Assembly (NCBI GenBank): GCA_017383325.1
Contig: JAFNYG010000093.1
Location: 1-13,180, forward strand
Source of the DNA: Alphaproteobacteria bacterium
GTDB taxonomy: Bacteria > Pseudomonadota > Alphaproteobacteria > Rs-D84
Length of the DNA stretch: 13,180 nucleotides
Direction: 5' to 3'
Shown: positions 13,162 through 13,180 of the stretch, piece by piece
Layout: each line of letters begins with the position of its first letter
Numbering within the stretch: position 1 is the stretch's first letter
Made by a program: the position numbers and the translations under genes
Notes under the pieces: generated by a model
Told to the model about the DNA's origin: nothing
The model's input: only the letters and a program-made list of their open reading frames with translations
The model's database searches: none

Positions 13162-13180
13162 ATGAAAAAAATAGTATCTT
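13162..13180 (+). CDS. Start of an unidentified gene, cut by the right edge
   Basis: An ATG at 13162 is followed by codons for K-K-I-V-S before the window ends. GGAGGG at 13149-13154, seven bases upstream, is the best ribosome site in the window, and a good promoter precedes it. The lysine-then-hydrophobic beginning could be the start of a signal peptide, but six codons cannot identify the product. Confidence 0.6.

Overview
The window looks like chromosomal DNA from an alphaproteobacterium. The support is a divergent tolB and pal pair, ftsEX, an alphaproteobacterial-type secreted SNase, a PlsC with an HX4E motif, and a PilS-like pilin with the N-terminus SGRSMIEMLGVLAI. I associate that pilin type with uncultured, host-associated Alphaproteobacteria; the taxonomic call is inference from protein character, since no rRNA or other phylogenetic anchor is present. 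Base composition is moderately AT-rich. The + strand is G+T-rich whichever strand carries the gene, as expected if + is the leading strand of replication.

Layout. Positions 1-748 (-) hold the N-terminal part of uvrC, cut by the left edge. From 800 to 5101 (+) a likely operon runs: type IV pilin-like protein, RluC/RluD-type pseudouridine synthase, AsmA-family protein (its start overlaps the preceding stop), and a membrane diadenylate cyclase (CdaA type), followed by a probable terminator. dnaN (5288-6406, +) stands alone with a clear terminator. Convergent to it is a two-gene accessory unit on the minus strand: a 74-residue ribbon-helix-helix (RHH) protein (7388-7612) followed by a DinD-like protein (6440-7366). 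tolB and a small secreted nuclease follow on + (7821-9612). The last third is on minus: pal, then ftsE-ftsX-ydcF-like-plsC as a tight operon ending at a large hairpin. A new + gene begins at the right edge.

How the genes work together. Most are housekeeping genes for DNA repair and replication (uvrC, dnaN), RNA modification, envelope integrity (tolB, pal, AsmA, plsC) and division (ftsEX). The accessory element is the RHH + DinD-like pair. The main discovery is upstream of it. Across 7620-7715 the trinucleotide TAC occurs exactly eight times, every time 12 bp apart and every time preceded by two A/T bases. The copies make a degenerate 12-bp iteron array (best copies TGTAAATACAAT and TGTCAATACAAA) that covers a well-formed promoter reading into the RHH gene. 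This resembles the tandem operators bound by RHH proteins such as ParR, omega, MetJ and CopG, and suggests an autoregulated RHH/DinD-like module that I do not recognise as a described system.

Other points of interest are a c-di-AMP synthase in a Gram-negative alphaproteobacterial setting, a promoter placed so that the ftsE mRNA would be leaderless, and tolB and pal separated and inverted relative to each other.
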